DNA from: Flavobacterium sp. NRK F7
Lineage (GTDB): Bacteria > Bacteroidota > Bacteroidia > Flavobacteriales > Flavobacteriaceae
Direction of reading: 5' to 3'
Assembly: GCF_024054195.1 (NCBI RefSeq)
Contig: NZ_JAMXLB010000001.1
Coordinates: 2,849,845 to 2,913,844, forward strand
Length of the DNA: 64,000 nucleotides
The notes under the pieces were generated by a model. The model was not told the DNA's origin. It did not search any database and saw nothing but the letters and a program-made list of their open reading frames with translations. Both the position numbers and the translations under genes were made by a program. Positions 27,194-34,192 of the stretch are shown piece after piece; within the stretch, counting starts at the first letter, position 1; every line of letters starts with the position of its first letter.

Positions 27194-27209
27194 TCGTTTC
27201 CGTTGGGTT

Positions 27210-27350
27210 ACCGCTAACGGTTTGCAGCTTGCCGAAGGCGGGGCTTTGGGAGCACCAAACCTTTCAAGTTGCACTAATGTTTATTCATAGCCGAAAAGTT
27301 TCTGTAACCACGTTCGTCCCGCTTTTGCCAAGGTGCTGTTAGTGGCTGCC
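27210..27350. repeat. Palindromic element B
   Basis: Left arm ACCGCTAAC (27210-27218), right arm GTTAGTGGCTGCC (27338-27350), interior 119 nt. Inner stem: CTTGCCGAAGGCGGG (27228-27242) pairs with CCCGCTTTTGCCAAG (27318-27332), 12 of 15. The two outer arms differ from each other, but each matches its own cassette partner. Confidence 0.8.
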
Positions 27351-27928
27351 AGATTCTTCTCAGTCATTTCTGTTTTATATACTGTCGCTACAACATTGTC
27401 TGGTTTCCAATTTCTCAGTTCGTCTATTTCTGCTTCACTGTCGCACTTGATTAGCAGTCCAGTATTGTTTTTGTCGGGTTGCGATTTTGTTATCCTTTCT
27501 ATGCCAATTATTTGTCTTTGAAATATTGTGCTTAACGCTACAAATTCTATTGTGTCTCCAATTGAAACCAGTCCTTCTGTTATGTAGCCAGCAAAAAAGA
27601 GTCCGCGTCCAGTAATTTTAAAAGTGTCAGCGATTAGATATTTTGCCGTCTCTTGTCGTGCCGTTATTTCGGTGATATATTTTTTAGCAACATTTTCTGC
27701 TTTTTGTCTTGAAATGTCACCTCCAATAAATCTGTCTGTATAATTATTTGAGTCGTCAATTGTAGCTTCGTCTTTTTGCATGTCATAAACTGCCCACCAC
27801 CAATAATCCTCATCCATCCATTCAGCTCGTAACATTAGTCCAGCCCATTTAGCGGTGCAGTCATCCGATAGGTCGCCTGTCCAAGTAATAGGTTGTTTTG
27901 CTAATGTTTTTCTATCGTCTATTGTCAT
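27281..27928 (-). CDS. Cassette gene 2: protein with EF-Tu domain-2-like beta barrel
   Basis: 215 residues. The first ~90 are tryptophan-rich (DEDYWWWAVYDMQKDEATIDDSNNY). Residues about 95-185 (FKITGRGLFFAGYITEGLVSIGDTIEF..) follow the EF-Tu domain 2 pattern, but no GTPase domain is present. The last ~25 codons are read from palindrome B, where the arm does not supply a stop in this frame, so the C terminus is probably a read-through appendage. Function unknown. Confidence 0.7.
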   Translation of the reverse strand: MTIDDRKTLAKQPITWTGDLSDDCTAKWAGLMLRAEWMDEDYWWWAVYDMQKDEATIDDSNNYTDRFIGGDISRQKAENVAKKYITEITARQETAKYLIADTFKITGRGLFFAGYITEGLVSIGDTIEFVALSTIFQRQIIGIERITKSQPDKNNTGLLIKCDSEAEIDELRNWKPDNVVATVYKTEMTEKNLAATNSTLAKAGRTWLQKLFGYE

Positions 27929-27935
27929 GTCCTAC

Positions 27936-28080
27936 TGGTTGCCACTAACGTTCCCATGCATGGCGAGGTTGCGAACTTCGGAACAGATTATTTTCTATTA
28001 AAGATAAAATTTCTTGTGAGAAATTAACGTGTATTTACTACAAAATTCGCAATCTTGCCAAACGCCTGTTAGTGGCTGTT
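27936..28080. repeat. Palindromic element C
   Basis: Left arm GGTTGCCACTAAC ending at 27949, right arm GTTAGTGGCTGTTTTT from 28068, interior 118 nt. Inner stem GGCGAGGTTGCGAA (27962-27975) pairs with TTCGCAATCTTGCC (28046-28059). Over ~107 nt it differs from element A at about a dozen positions. Confidence 0.8.
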
Positions 28081-28659
28081 TTTATTTTCTAAATATTTTT
28101 TCATTTCGACAATTAATATCTGTCTTTCATTCTTATTTAACCAGTTAAAAACTCTTACTTTTGAATATTTATAGTCAAATAAGACTTCTCCAATAGTTAA
28201 GTAAATCATACCTCTGTTATATTCTTTTATCGAGTTTCTATATTCATTAAAAAACTCAAATGGTGTTTTGTTATAGTCATCATCTTGAAATTTATCTCTG
28301 ATGTTTTTTATCTCACTTTTTTTAAATATTTTATCTTTAGTCCAGAATGTACCGCTTTTACTTATTGTCATTTTTTCCTCATCTATTTTTATAATTTCTT
28401 TTCCTCGAATTAACCATAAAAATTTTCTCAAACCAATAATTCCAAATATCGGATGAATAATGAATCCAATTAGAAATAGTTCTAAATTAAATTCTTTTTC
28501 TTTAATTAAAAAAATAAAACCCGAAAAAATGAGAATACTCATCATACCAAAAAAAAGTAAAGGGAATAAACTTTTTCTTGAATTATTTTCTGCATAAAAC
28601 ACTCTATTCTCAGAATAATATTTAAATTTTGGTTTCCCAATAGTAATATCTAATAACAT
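28069..28659 (-). CDS. Cassette gene 3: two-TM protein with PH-like cytoplasmic region
   Basis: 196 residues. Two adjacent membrane segments lie at about 30-95, then a soluble part IIKIDEEKMTISKSGTFWTKDKIFKKSEI that resembles the bacterial PH-like domains of small membrane proteins. The stop codon TAA (28069-28071) lies inside the cassette arm GTTAGTGG, so the arm contributes the last codons Ser-His-stop. No defined function. Confidence 0.65.
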   Translation of the reverse strand: MLLDITIGKPKFKYYSENRVFYAENNSRKSLFPLLFFGMMSILIFSGFIFLIKEKEFNLELFLIGFIIHPIFGIIGLRKFLWLIRGKEIIKIDEEKMTISKSGTFWTKDKIFKKSEIKNIRDKFQDDDYNKTPFEFFNEYRNSIKEYNRGMIYLTIGEVLFDYKYSKVRVFNWLNKNERQILIVEMKKYLENKNSH

Positions 28660-28708
28660 CTTTTAATTTAATTAAAAATCTATTTCTGTATGCTCCGATT
28701 CGGCTAGA

Positions 28709-28857
28709 AAATAGCCACTAACGGTCTCGTATAACCGCAGTTACGGGTTAATATGTGTTAATTTTCGGTTTAGCACAGACGTTAGCAATTCCGAGTGGAT
28801 TCGGACGTAGTCGAATCCGCCGTAATTGCGGTTATACATTGTTGTGCGTAGGTTTTT
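28709..28857. repeat. Palindromic element D
   Basis: Left arm ATAGCCACTAAC ending at 28722, right arm GTTGTGCGTAGG from 28841, interior 118 nt. Stem GTATAACCGCAGTTACGG (28729-28746) pairs with 28820-28837 at 17 of 18 positions. An internal hairpin CGGATTCG/CGAATCCG sits near 28797-28820. The outer arms are clearly unrelated to each other. Confidence 0.85.
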
Positions 28858-29258
28858 CATTCTGCTATTGTCTCCAGCTTTTTATTATTAAAAGTCCAAT
28901 AAATATTTAATCCAAACACAAGAGTTGAAATCAGGCTAATTATTAAAACTTCAATTCCGAATAGGTCGTTTACGATTCCAATTATTAAAGTCAGAATAAA
29001 AATGGCTAAATGAGCAATTGATAAATTTAAGTCAGTTTTTTTTCGCATTAGTGCTACAATTCCGTAACCGATTAAAAAAATCAACCACGAGCCAAAAACT
29101 ATAAAACCGTTAATAATCCATTGATTTGATTGATCAAAAGTCCAGCCAACAGTTTTATTTACTCCTCGTATTTCTTGTCCACTGAAATAATTTCCAATGA
29201 AAAATGTCAGGATTAAAACCCAAAACATTCCTTTTTCAAAAATCCATTTCCAATTCAT
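28857..29258 (-). CDS. Cassette gene 4: small four-TM membrane protein
   Basis: 133 residues with four hydrophobic segments. The N terminus MNWKWIFEKGMFWVL and short loops resemble 2TM/4TM proteins of unknown role. Start and stop are within about 15 nt of the two matching arms (GTTGTGC.TA.GTT), leaving almost no room for a promoter. Confidence 0.65.
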   Translation of the reverse strand: MNWKWIFEKGMFWVLILTFFIGNYFSGQEIRGVNKTVGWTFDQSNQWIINGFIVFGSWLIFLIGYGIVALMRKKTDLNLSIAHLAIFILTLIIGIVNDLFGIEVLIISLISTLVFGLNIYWTFNNKKLETIAE

Positions 29259-29270
29259 ATCGTTTTTCTC

Positions 29271-29419
29271 AACTTATGCACAACGGTTTGGCGCTTGGCG
29301 AAGAAGCGGATTTAGAAGCACTAAAATTTATGCCAGAACTGAACTTGATACGAAGTACAAAGCTTCATTTATGCACTGAACCCGCCATTTTGCCAAACTG
29401 CTGTTATGTGGCGTTTTTC
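29271..29419. repeat. Palindromic element E
   Basis: Left arm AACTTATGCACAAC (29271-29284), right arm GTTATGTGGCG from 29403, interior 118 nt. Stem GTTTGGC (29286-29292) pairs with GCCAAAC (29392-29398), with further paired GC-rich blocks inside. Confidence 0.8.
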
Positions 29420-30957
29420 TGTCCACCGTCAATTTTGTATAATATTATTCCAATTAATGCTCCGCTTAAAAGTCCGCCAATATGTGCTGCGTTGTCAATG
29501 CCACCTGTTAAGCCCCAAAGTAAATTTATACCAACATAAATTCCAATCATCATTAGTATTCCTTTTTTACCACCTTTGGGAAATGCGTTAGTTAAAAGTA
29601 GTCCAAGAATTGCACCGTAAAGTCCAAAAATTGCACCTGATGCACCAACACTTATTGTGTTAGGATACCACCAAATACTTGCAAGGCTTCCGCAAAGTCC
29701 GGATAAAATATACAAGATAAAATAATTTTTCCGACCGAGTAATGGTTCTACAAAAATGGCTGCTATTACAAGTCCTGAAATGTTTAGAAACAGATGCATA
29801 ATACCACCGTGTAAAAACATACTTGTCAATAATCGCCACCATTCGCCACCAGTTGTTTCAAATCGTCTATTTGCACCCCATTGAAGTAATTCCATTCCGT
29901 TTGGTGATATGATGTGAATACCAGAAAAAACCATTAGTAAAAAGACAAGAATATTTAGGTCTAAAATTATTGAAGTCGCAAAATGGTCTCCTTTTGGAAC
30001 AAGGTAATTTAGCATATCAACTAAATCGTCTTGCTTTGGTTTTTTACCTGCTAAAAATCTTTTCCTTTCAGTTTCGCTATAACCTGGCCAAATTAAAGCA
30101 AACAACAAAACGCTAAGTCCAATACCAAACGAACCGAATATCCAAACAAATTTATTTCCGTTTCTATCTTCATATTTTTCTTTAATTGGTTCTAAAATAA
30201 TGAAACTTTCGTTGGTTGGTTGGTTAGTTCTTGCTTCTATTGCTTTCAAATAATTTTGTCTGTCGTCCGATGTTGGTTTCCTTTCAAAATGGTCTAATGA
30301 ATGAAATTCATACTTATTCATTTTATCAATGCACTCATCGTAAAATGCTTGATACTTTTTCTCCTTTTCATCGCTACTAATTTTATTACTTATCTGTTCT
30401 TTAAATTTTACGCCATACCAATATTTTGGAATGTCATTAATTTTTTCCGAAGTGTCTTTAAGTATAGGGGTAACGAAAAAAATGTCGAAATTTAAGTATT
30501 GGTTATATTTTCCGCTTTGTCTGAAGTCTGTGTATGTGCCACCGTAATAATTAGCAACAGAAAAATTTGTTAACTCATAGTAACGTGATTTTTCTACTTT
30601 TTCTATGTCACTAATTGTCGATAATTTTTGAAGTCTGCCAGTTGCTGTTGTTAAGTATCCTTGTGAAACAAATAAGATTGCAGTTATAATAAGCCAAGCA
30701 ATCATTTGAAAACCAAATCTTCCCTTGTCGTTGTCTTTAAAAGTAAGAATTCTAAAACGTTGTCTTAACCAAAGTGTAATTGGTATCCAAGGAAATATTA
30801 GAGGAAGCCATAAAACCCAAATTTCTTCTTTGATGTCAATGATTGAGAATTGTAAGCAAAAAAGCCATCTAATAAATCCAAGTCCGAAAACTGTCCCTAA
30901 TGTTATAGCTAAAAATGTCGGAAGAATGTGTTTAAGTTTTGCAATATATGTTTCCAA
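29404..30957 (-). CDS. Cassette gene 5: long rhomboid-family intramembrane protease
   Basis: 517 residues. Two membrane segments and a ~170-residue extracytoplasmic region precede a further segment and a C-terminal rhomboid core with HGGIMHLFLNISGL, catalytic Ser in GASGAIFGLYG and catalytic His in DNAAHIGGLLSG. The core is complete. The stop codon TAA lies inside the arm GTTATGTGG at 29404-29406. It differs from the short housekeeping-like rhomboid at 1465-2106. Substrate unknown. Confidence 0.88.
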   Translation of the reverse strand: METYIAKLKHILPTFLAITLGTVFGLGFIRWLFCLQFSIIDIKEEIWVLWLPLIFPWIPITLWLRQRFRILTFKDNDKGRFGFQMIAWLIITAILFVSQGYLTTATGRLQKLSTISDIEKVEKSRYYELTNFSVANYYGGTYTDFRQSGKYNQYLNFDIFFVTPILKDTSEKINDIPKYWYGVKFKEQISNKISSDEKEKKYQAFYDECIDKMNKYEFHSLDHFERKPTSDDRQNYLKAIEARTNQPTNESFIILEPIKEKYEDRNGNKFVWIFGSFGIGLSVLLFALIWPGYSETERKRFLAGKKPKQDDLVDMLNYLVPKGDHFATSIILDLNILVFLLMVFSGIHIISPNGMELLQWGANRRFETTGGEWWRLLTSMFLHGGIMHLFLNISGLVIAAIFVEPLLGRKNYFILYILSGLCGSLASIWWYPNTISVGASGAIFGLYGAILGLLLTNAFPKGGKKGILMMIGIYVGINLLWGLTGGIDNAAHIGGLLSGALIGIILYKIDGGQKNAT

Positions 30958-30989
30958 TGTTCTGTCGTTGTTGTTTGTTGGGTCGTCCT

Positions 30990-31141
30990 AAAATGGCATA
31001 TAACGTTCTGTGGCTTGCTCTCAGTGGCGTTGCACCAGCACCAAGCCATTCCAAAAATAAACAAAACTTAGAAAATTCGGAGAATTTTCGGAATGAACCT
31101 GAACAAGCCATTTTTTTTAACTGCTGTTGTGTGCTGTTTTT
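30990..31141. repeat. Palindromic element F
   Basis: Left arm AAAATGGCATATAAC (30990-31004), right arm GTTGTGTGCTGTTTTT from 31126, interior 121 nt. Stem TGGCTTG (31011-31017) pairs with CAAGCCA (31104-31110). Internal hairpin GAAAATTC/GAATTTTC at 31071-31089. Confidence 0.8.
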
Positions 31142-31165
31142 ATATTCGTTTTTTACTACCATCCT

Positions 31166-31924
31166 TCAAATTTCGTAGTTTCTGTTTTTTGTTTTTACTA
31201 CTTTATTGTTGATTAGTTTTTTATATGTAGTTTTTACAAAATTTGTTGTGTCTATAATTTCTCTTTCAATTAGTTCTGTATATTTTATTTTCCCAATCTT
31301 GTCAAAATGAATAATACTATTTACATTATAACCAAAACCATTTTTCGCATAAGACGAAAGCGTTTTTTCTACTTTATTGACTTCTAATTCATAACCCGAA
31401 AGTTCTTTGTTTAATTCAAAAACCTTCTTTTTAGGATTAAAAATGTATGCCCAATAAAACATTCCTGCACTGCCAGAAGGTTCTTTGTCAAAAATCTTAA
31501 AATCCTTAAATCCGTCAAAATTCAAATCTTCTTTGCTATCAATAGTAAAACTTTCAAAATGAAAGTTGCTAAAATTGTGTTGATAATACGAGTCATTTGA
31601 ACTTAAATTACGTGAATTATTTAATAATGTTTTGTTTTTATTTTTTAGTTCCAAGATTCCTTCACCATATTCATTTCCTTCGTAAACTATAAAAGTGAGT
31701 TTCCAATAACATTTTATGTTATTTATTATAAATGGTTCACTAGTTTTAATAAGTGTGTCTTGTTTTTTATAAATTATTTCTGTTTTATTATATTTCTGTT
31801 TTGACTGATTGGTGCTGTCTTTTTCAGTTTTTTGTACAACAAGATTTTCCGTTACTTTAGGATTTTTACAATTTGCTAAAAGCAAAATAATGAATATGTA
31901 AATGAATTTTTTCAAAGGTTTCAA
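31166..31924 (-). CDS. Cassette gene 6b: lipoprotein with DxNxDGxxD motif
   Basis: 252 residues. Lipobox LLLANC|KNPK. Near the middle, KEDLNFDGFKDFKIFDKEPSGSAGMFYWAYIFNPKKKVF matches the pattern of XAC2610/FG-GAP-like Bacteroidota proteins, with a calcium-type DxNxDG loop. It is separated by 3 nt from the upstream lipoprotein gene in the same cassette; this is the only two-gene unit of the array. Confidence 0.7.
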   Translation of the reverse strand: MKPLKKFIYIFIILLLANCKNPKVTENLVVQKTEKDSTNQSKQKYNKTEIIYKKQDTLIKTSEPFIINNIKCYWKLTFIVYEGNEYGEGILELKNKNKTLLNNSRNLSSNDSYYQHNFSNFHFESFTIDSKEDLNFDGFKDFKIFDKEPSGSAGMFYWAYIFNPKKKVFELNKELSGYELEVNKVEKTLSSYAKNGFGYNVNSIIHFDKIGKIKYTELIEREIIDTTNFVKTTYKKLINNKVVKTKNRNYEI

Positions 31925-31927
31925 AGG

Positions 31928-32380
31928 TTAAGTTCCGTAATTTTCGTTATCGCATTTTTTTACTTTCCGTTTTGCTATTTTTTCAAATTTACCAGTTTTT
32001 CTGTTCGCACGCCAAGCTTTTATAATTTTAGTGTAAAATTCGACATTGTTATCTGTATCTCTTACAAGAGCAATAATTTCTACATTAACACCATTATTTG
32101 TGTAGCAATATTCTGTTAATTTGTTTTCTTTCAATTCTTTCTTATCAATCTCTAAAATATCAATTATGATTTTTTTTGTATTTTCAATTTTGAAAAATAA
32201 TATGAATATTTTAGTTTCAGAATTAGAAAATGCAATACCATAATCAGTATCGAGCTTACCTTTATTTAATAGAAATCCACCTTCACTTTTTATTTCTTGA
32301 CCAATCCAATGTTTTCTGTTGCTTTGCTGTGAATAGCAAGAAGAAACAAGAAGTACAAATATGTATAAAAAATTTTTCAT
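31928..32380 (-). CDS. Cassette gene 6a: small lipoprotein
   Basis: 150 residues. Signal peptide with probable lipobox LLVSSC|YSQQ. The mature part is lysine-rich and beta-prone, with no recognised family. It shares a cassette with the lipoprotein at 31166-31924, suggesting the two act together and perhaps move together. Confidence 0.65.
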   Translation of the reverse strand: MKNFLYIFVLLVSSCYSQQSNRKHWIGQEIKSEGGFLLNKGKLDTDYGIAFSNSETKIFILFFKIENTKKIIIDILEIDKKELKENKLTEYCYTNNGVNVEIIALVRDTDNNVEFYTKIIKAWRANRKTGKFEKIAKRKVKKCDNENYGT

Positions 32381-32420
32381 AAAATCATTGCTAAAGGTTG
32401 AATTTTAAAAGGTTCGTCAT

Positions 32421-32569
32421 AAAATAGCACACAACGGTCTCGGCTATGAGTAGTTGCGTGGGTTAGCACTTAACTTTGCAAGTACTCACCAAGCTGAAAA
32501 TCCGCTAGGATTTTCAGAAGAAGGCGAGAACAAGCAATTACTTATAGCCATTGTTGTACGCAATATTTT
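32421..32569. repeat. Palindromic element G
   Basis: Left arm AAAATAGCACACAAC (32421-32435), right arm GTTGTACGCAATAT from 32553, interior 117 nt. Stem GGCTATGAGTAGTTGC (32442-32457) pairs with 32534-32549 at 14 of 16. A perfect internal hairpin CTGAAAATCC/GGATTTTCAG lies at 32494-32517. Confidence 0.85.
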
Positions 32570-32573
32570 ATTA

Positions 32574-33404
32574 TTATTTATGATGATATTCAACTTCGTC
32601 TGGTGTTAATTCAGAACGTCCTTTGATTTTATAGTTAGTTTTCCAAACTCGTAATTCTTGCACAGGAATTGGATTTCCATTGTCGATATAAAAAGGAACA
32701 AAATAAAATGGTTCATCATTTTTCTGTTGTTCTCTAAATTGATGGAAAAACATTCCTTGTTGCATTTTTAAATTTTTCCAAAAAACCATTTGCATAACCA
32801 TTGATTGTTGCTGTTTCCCATATTTCTCAAGTTGCATTGATTTTTGATAATCCGAAAACATTGGGTCAAGCCATTTCCTGTCAGGGTTAGCATATAGATA
32901 AGTCGAATAACTTACGTCACTTTCTATTATGAATGAAATACAAATATTATTCTCTTCGTCCACGTCATTATCTTGATTCCAAGAACGAATGTAATTGAAG
33001 AATTTAATAGCATAATCTTTATCAGCATATGCAGGACCAAAATAATTCAAATATCCATCGTGGTTTTCAATTTCTGGATTTAATAAAAAATATCCATTGG
33101 TTAGCCATTGGTCATATTCAATTTCAAAGTCAGGGAATGGTTGTAAAATCATCACAGAATATTCGAATAGAGTTCGTTCAAATAACTGTTCTATCCCGAA
33201 TAGTGCGAAAGTCATTATTATTCCGCCCCAATAAGGTAGAGTTAGAAAACTCGTTGCTATTCCAATTACAGTTAAAATTCGTAAAATCCATTTGACTGGT
33301 TTTTCAAATTTCTCGTGTACAATTAGTTTCGGATAATACTTTTTCCACTGTAGTCTAACAAGACTATTTGAGTCTATTTTCCAATTTCCAACTCTAAATT
33401 TCAT
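32574..33404 (-). CDS. Cassette gene 7: membrane-associated protein of unknown function
   Basis: 276 residues. One or two membrane segments lie at about 40-80 (WILRILTVIGIATSFLTL, GGIIMTFALFGI), then a soluble domain rich in aromatic residues. No family is recognised. The arms on both sides share GTTGTACGCAATAT perfectly over 14 bp, the best-preserved pair in the array, which may mean a recent arrival. Confidence 0.65.
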   Translation of the reverse strand: MKFRVGNWKIDSNSLVRLQWKKYYPKLIVHEKFEKPVKWILRILTVIGIATSFLTLPYWGGIIMTFALFGIEQLFERTLFEYSVMILQPFPDFEIEYDQWLTNGYFLLNPEIENHDGYLNYFGPAYADKDYAIKFFNYIRSWNQDNDVDEENNICISFIIESDVSYSTYLYANPDRKWLDPMFSDYQKSMQLEKYGKQQQSMVMQMVFWKNLKMQQGMFFHQFREQQKNDEPFYFVPFYIDNGNPIPVQELRVWKTNYKIKGRSELTPDEVEYHHK

Positions 33405-33415
33405 AGGTCTTGTTC

Positions 33416-33567
33416 ATATTGCGTACAACGTTCCGCGGCTTGGCGCAGTAGCGACTGCGTGGAACGATTATTTCTTGCTAAGATAAGATTTTCCAGCGGA
33501 AAATCGAACATTGTTGTTTATTTTAAAAGTAGCTATTGAGCCAAACCGCTGTTGTAGGTGGTTTTTA
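33416..33567. repeat. Palindromic element H
   Basis: Left arm ATATTGCGTACAAC (33416-33429), right arm GTTGTAGGTGG from 33551, interior 121 nt. Stem GCGGCTTGGC (33435-33444) pairs with GCCAAACCGC (33540-33549) at 9 of 10. Internal hairpin GATTTTCC/GGAAAATC at 33487-33505. Confidence 0.8.
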
Positions 33568-33900
33568 TTTTTTTTTGTTAAAAGTTATGCTTATTTCCGT
33601 TTTGTCTGGATAAAAAGTTTGTTTTATTTCTTTTGCGTCATCTTTCGCAGCATTAAGAAATTCTTCCATCTGCTCTTTTTGATGCTTAATAAATTCTTCT
33701 TTTTTTTCAGACCATGCTGATGAATTTACAACTAGTTCTTTTGCATCGGATAGAGAGCAATTTTGGTTAACTCTAACATAAACTATGCACTCCAAAATGC
33801 TACATTTTAGTGATTTCAGTTCAGCTATTCTGTTTTCTAATGCAACTTTAGTAAGTTTGGATTCTTTTTCTGCTAAATTTCTTATTTCTTCTTCAGTCAT
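33565..33900 (-). CDS. Cassette gene 8: small soluble protein
   Basis: 111 residues, charged, probably helical at both ends (MTEEEIRNLAEKESKLTKVALENRIAEL in outline), with two cysteines in the centre. No signal peptide. Unknown family. It is bounded within 10-15 nt by the GTTGTAGGT arms. Confidence 0.6.
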   Translation of the reverse strand: MTEEEIRNLAEKESKLTKVALENRIAELKSLKCSILECIVYVRVNQNCSLSDAKELVVNSSAWSEKKEEFIKHQKEQMEEFLNAAKDDAKEIKQTFYPDKTEISITFNKKK

Positions 33901-33904
33901 CTTT

Positions 33905-33974
33905 AAAATTACCTACAACTTGTTGTATATGTCTGACGAAGTCAGACATATACAACAACCATTTGTTAGATAGG
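33905..33974. repeat. Palindromic element I (right end of array, short form)
   Basis: Left arm ACCTACAAC (33911-33919) matches the right arm of H. The interior is only 45 nt and contains a perfect 18-bp stem (33920-33937 with 33941-33958) around a GAA loop. The right arm is GTTAGATAGG from 33965, with no gene or convincing partner beyond. Confidence 0.85.
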
Positions 33975-34192
33975 TCTGAAAAACAGTCAGACTTTTTTTG
34001 ATATCCAAAAATAACAATTATTGGTTACAAATCATCAAAAGGGCTTTATATAAAAACAAGACTTCTTCTTACCTAACCCTTTCATAAACTACCTAATCTT
34101 CAAAACAGGTAATTCTACCCTAGTTCCAAAACCCAATTTAACGGAACTTAGCTTCAATAAAATTACTTACAACAAACAGTTAATTTCAAAAC

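Larger units (their letters stand above)
26453..33974. mobile_element. Array of eight gene cassettes bounded by cassette-specific inverted arms
   Basis: Nine palindromic elements (A-I) separate eight units, all genes on the minus strand. In elements B-H the distance from the left AAC to the right GTT is 119, 118, 118, 118, 121, 117 and 121 nt. The bases outside AAC/GTT match per unit: the arm 5' of each gene is the inverted copy of the arm 3' of the same gene (8 of 8). Pairing begins exactly at GTT; the base just inside differs. Genes lie mostly within 50 nt of both arms. This is the register of integron cassettes, but the core differs from GTTRRRY and no integrase is present in the window. 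Confidence 0.75.

Noticed and set aside
29197-29591. Plus-strand ORFs across element E
   Set aside because: They run across the palindrome and antisense to two better genes; composition is not protein-like.
26453-33974. Calling the array a standard class integron
   Set aside because: The core sites are GTTRTRY-like or GTTAGYGG, not GTTRRRY; arm matches run up to 14 bp; and no intI gene is visible in the window. Only the register of pairing is shared.
33965-34080. An empty cassette between GTTAGATAGG and ACCTAAC (34071-34077)
   Set aside because: The match is short and no palindrome follows ACCTAAC.
34092-34160. Minus-strand gene remnant ending ..GTRVELPVLKIR
   Set aside because: Only about 25 codons are open before a stop, with no start or wider similarity visible.
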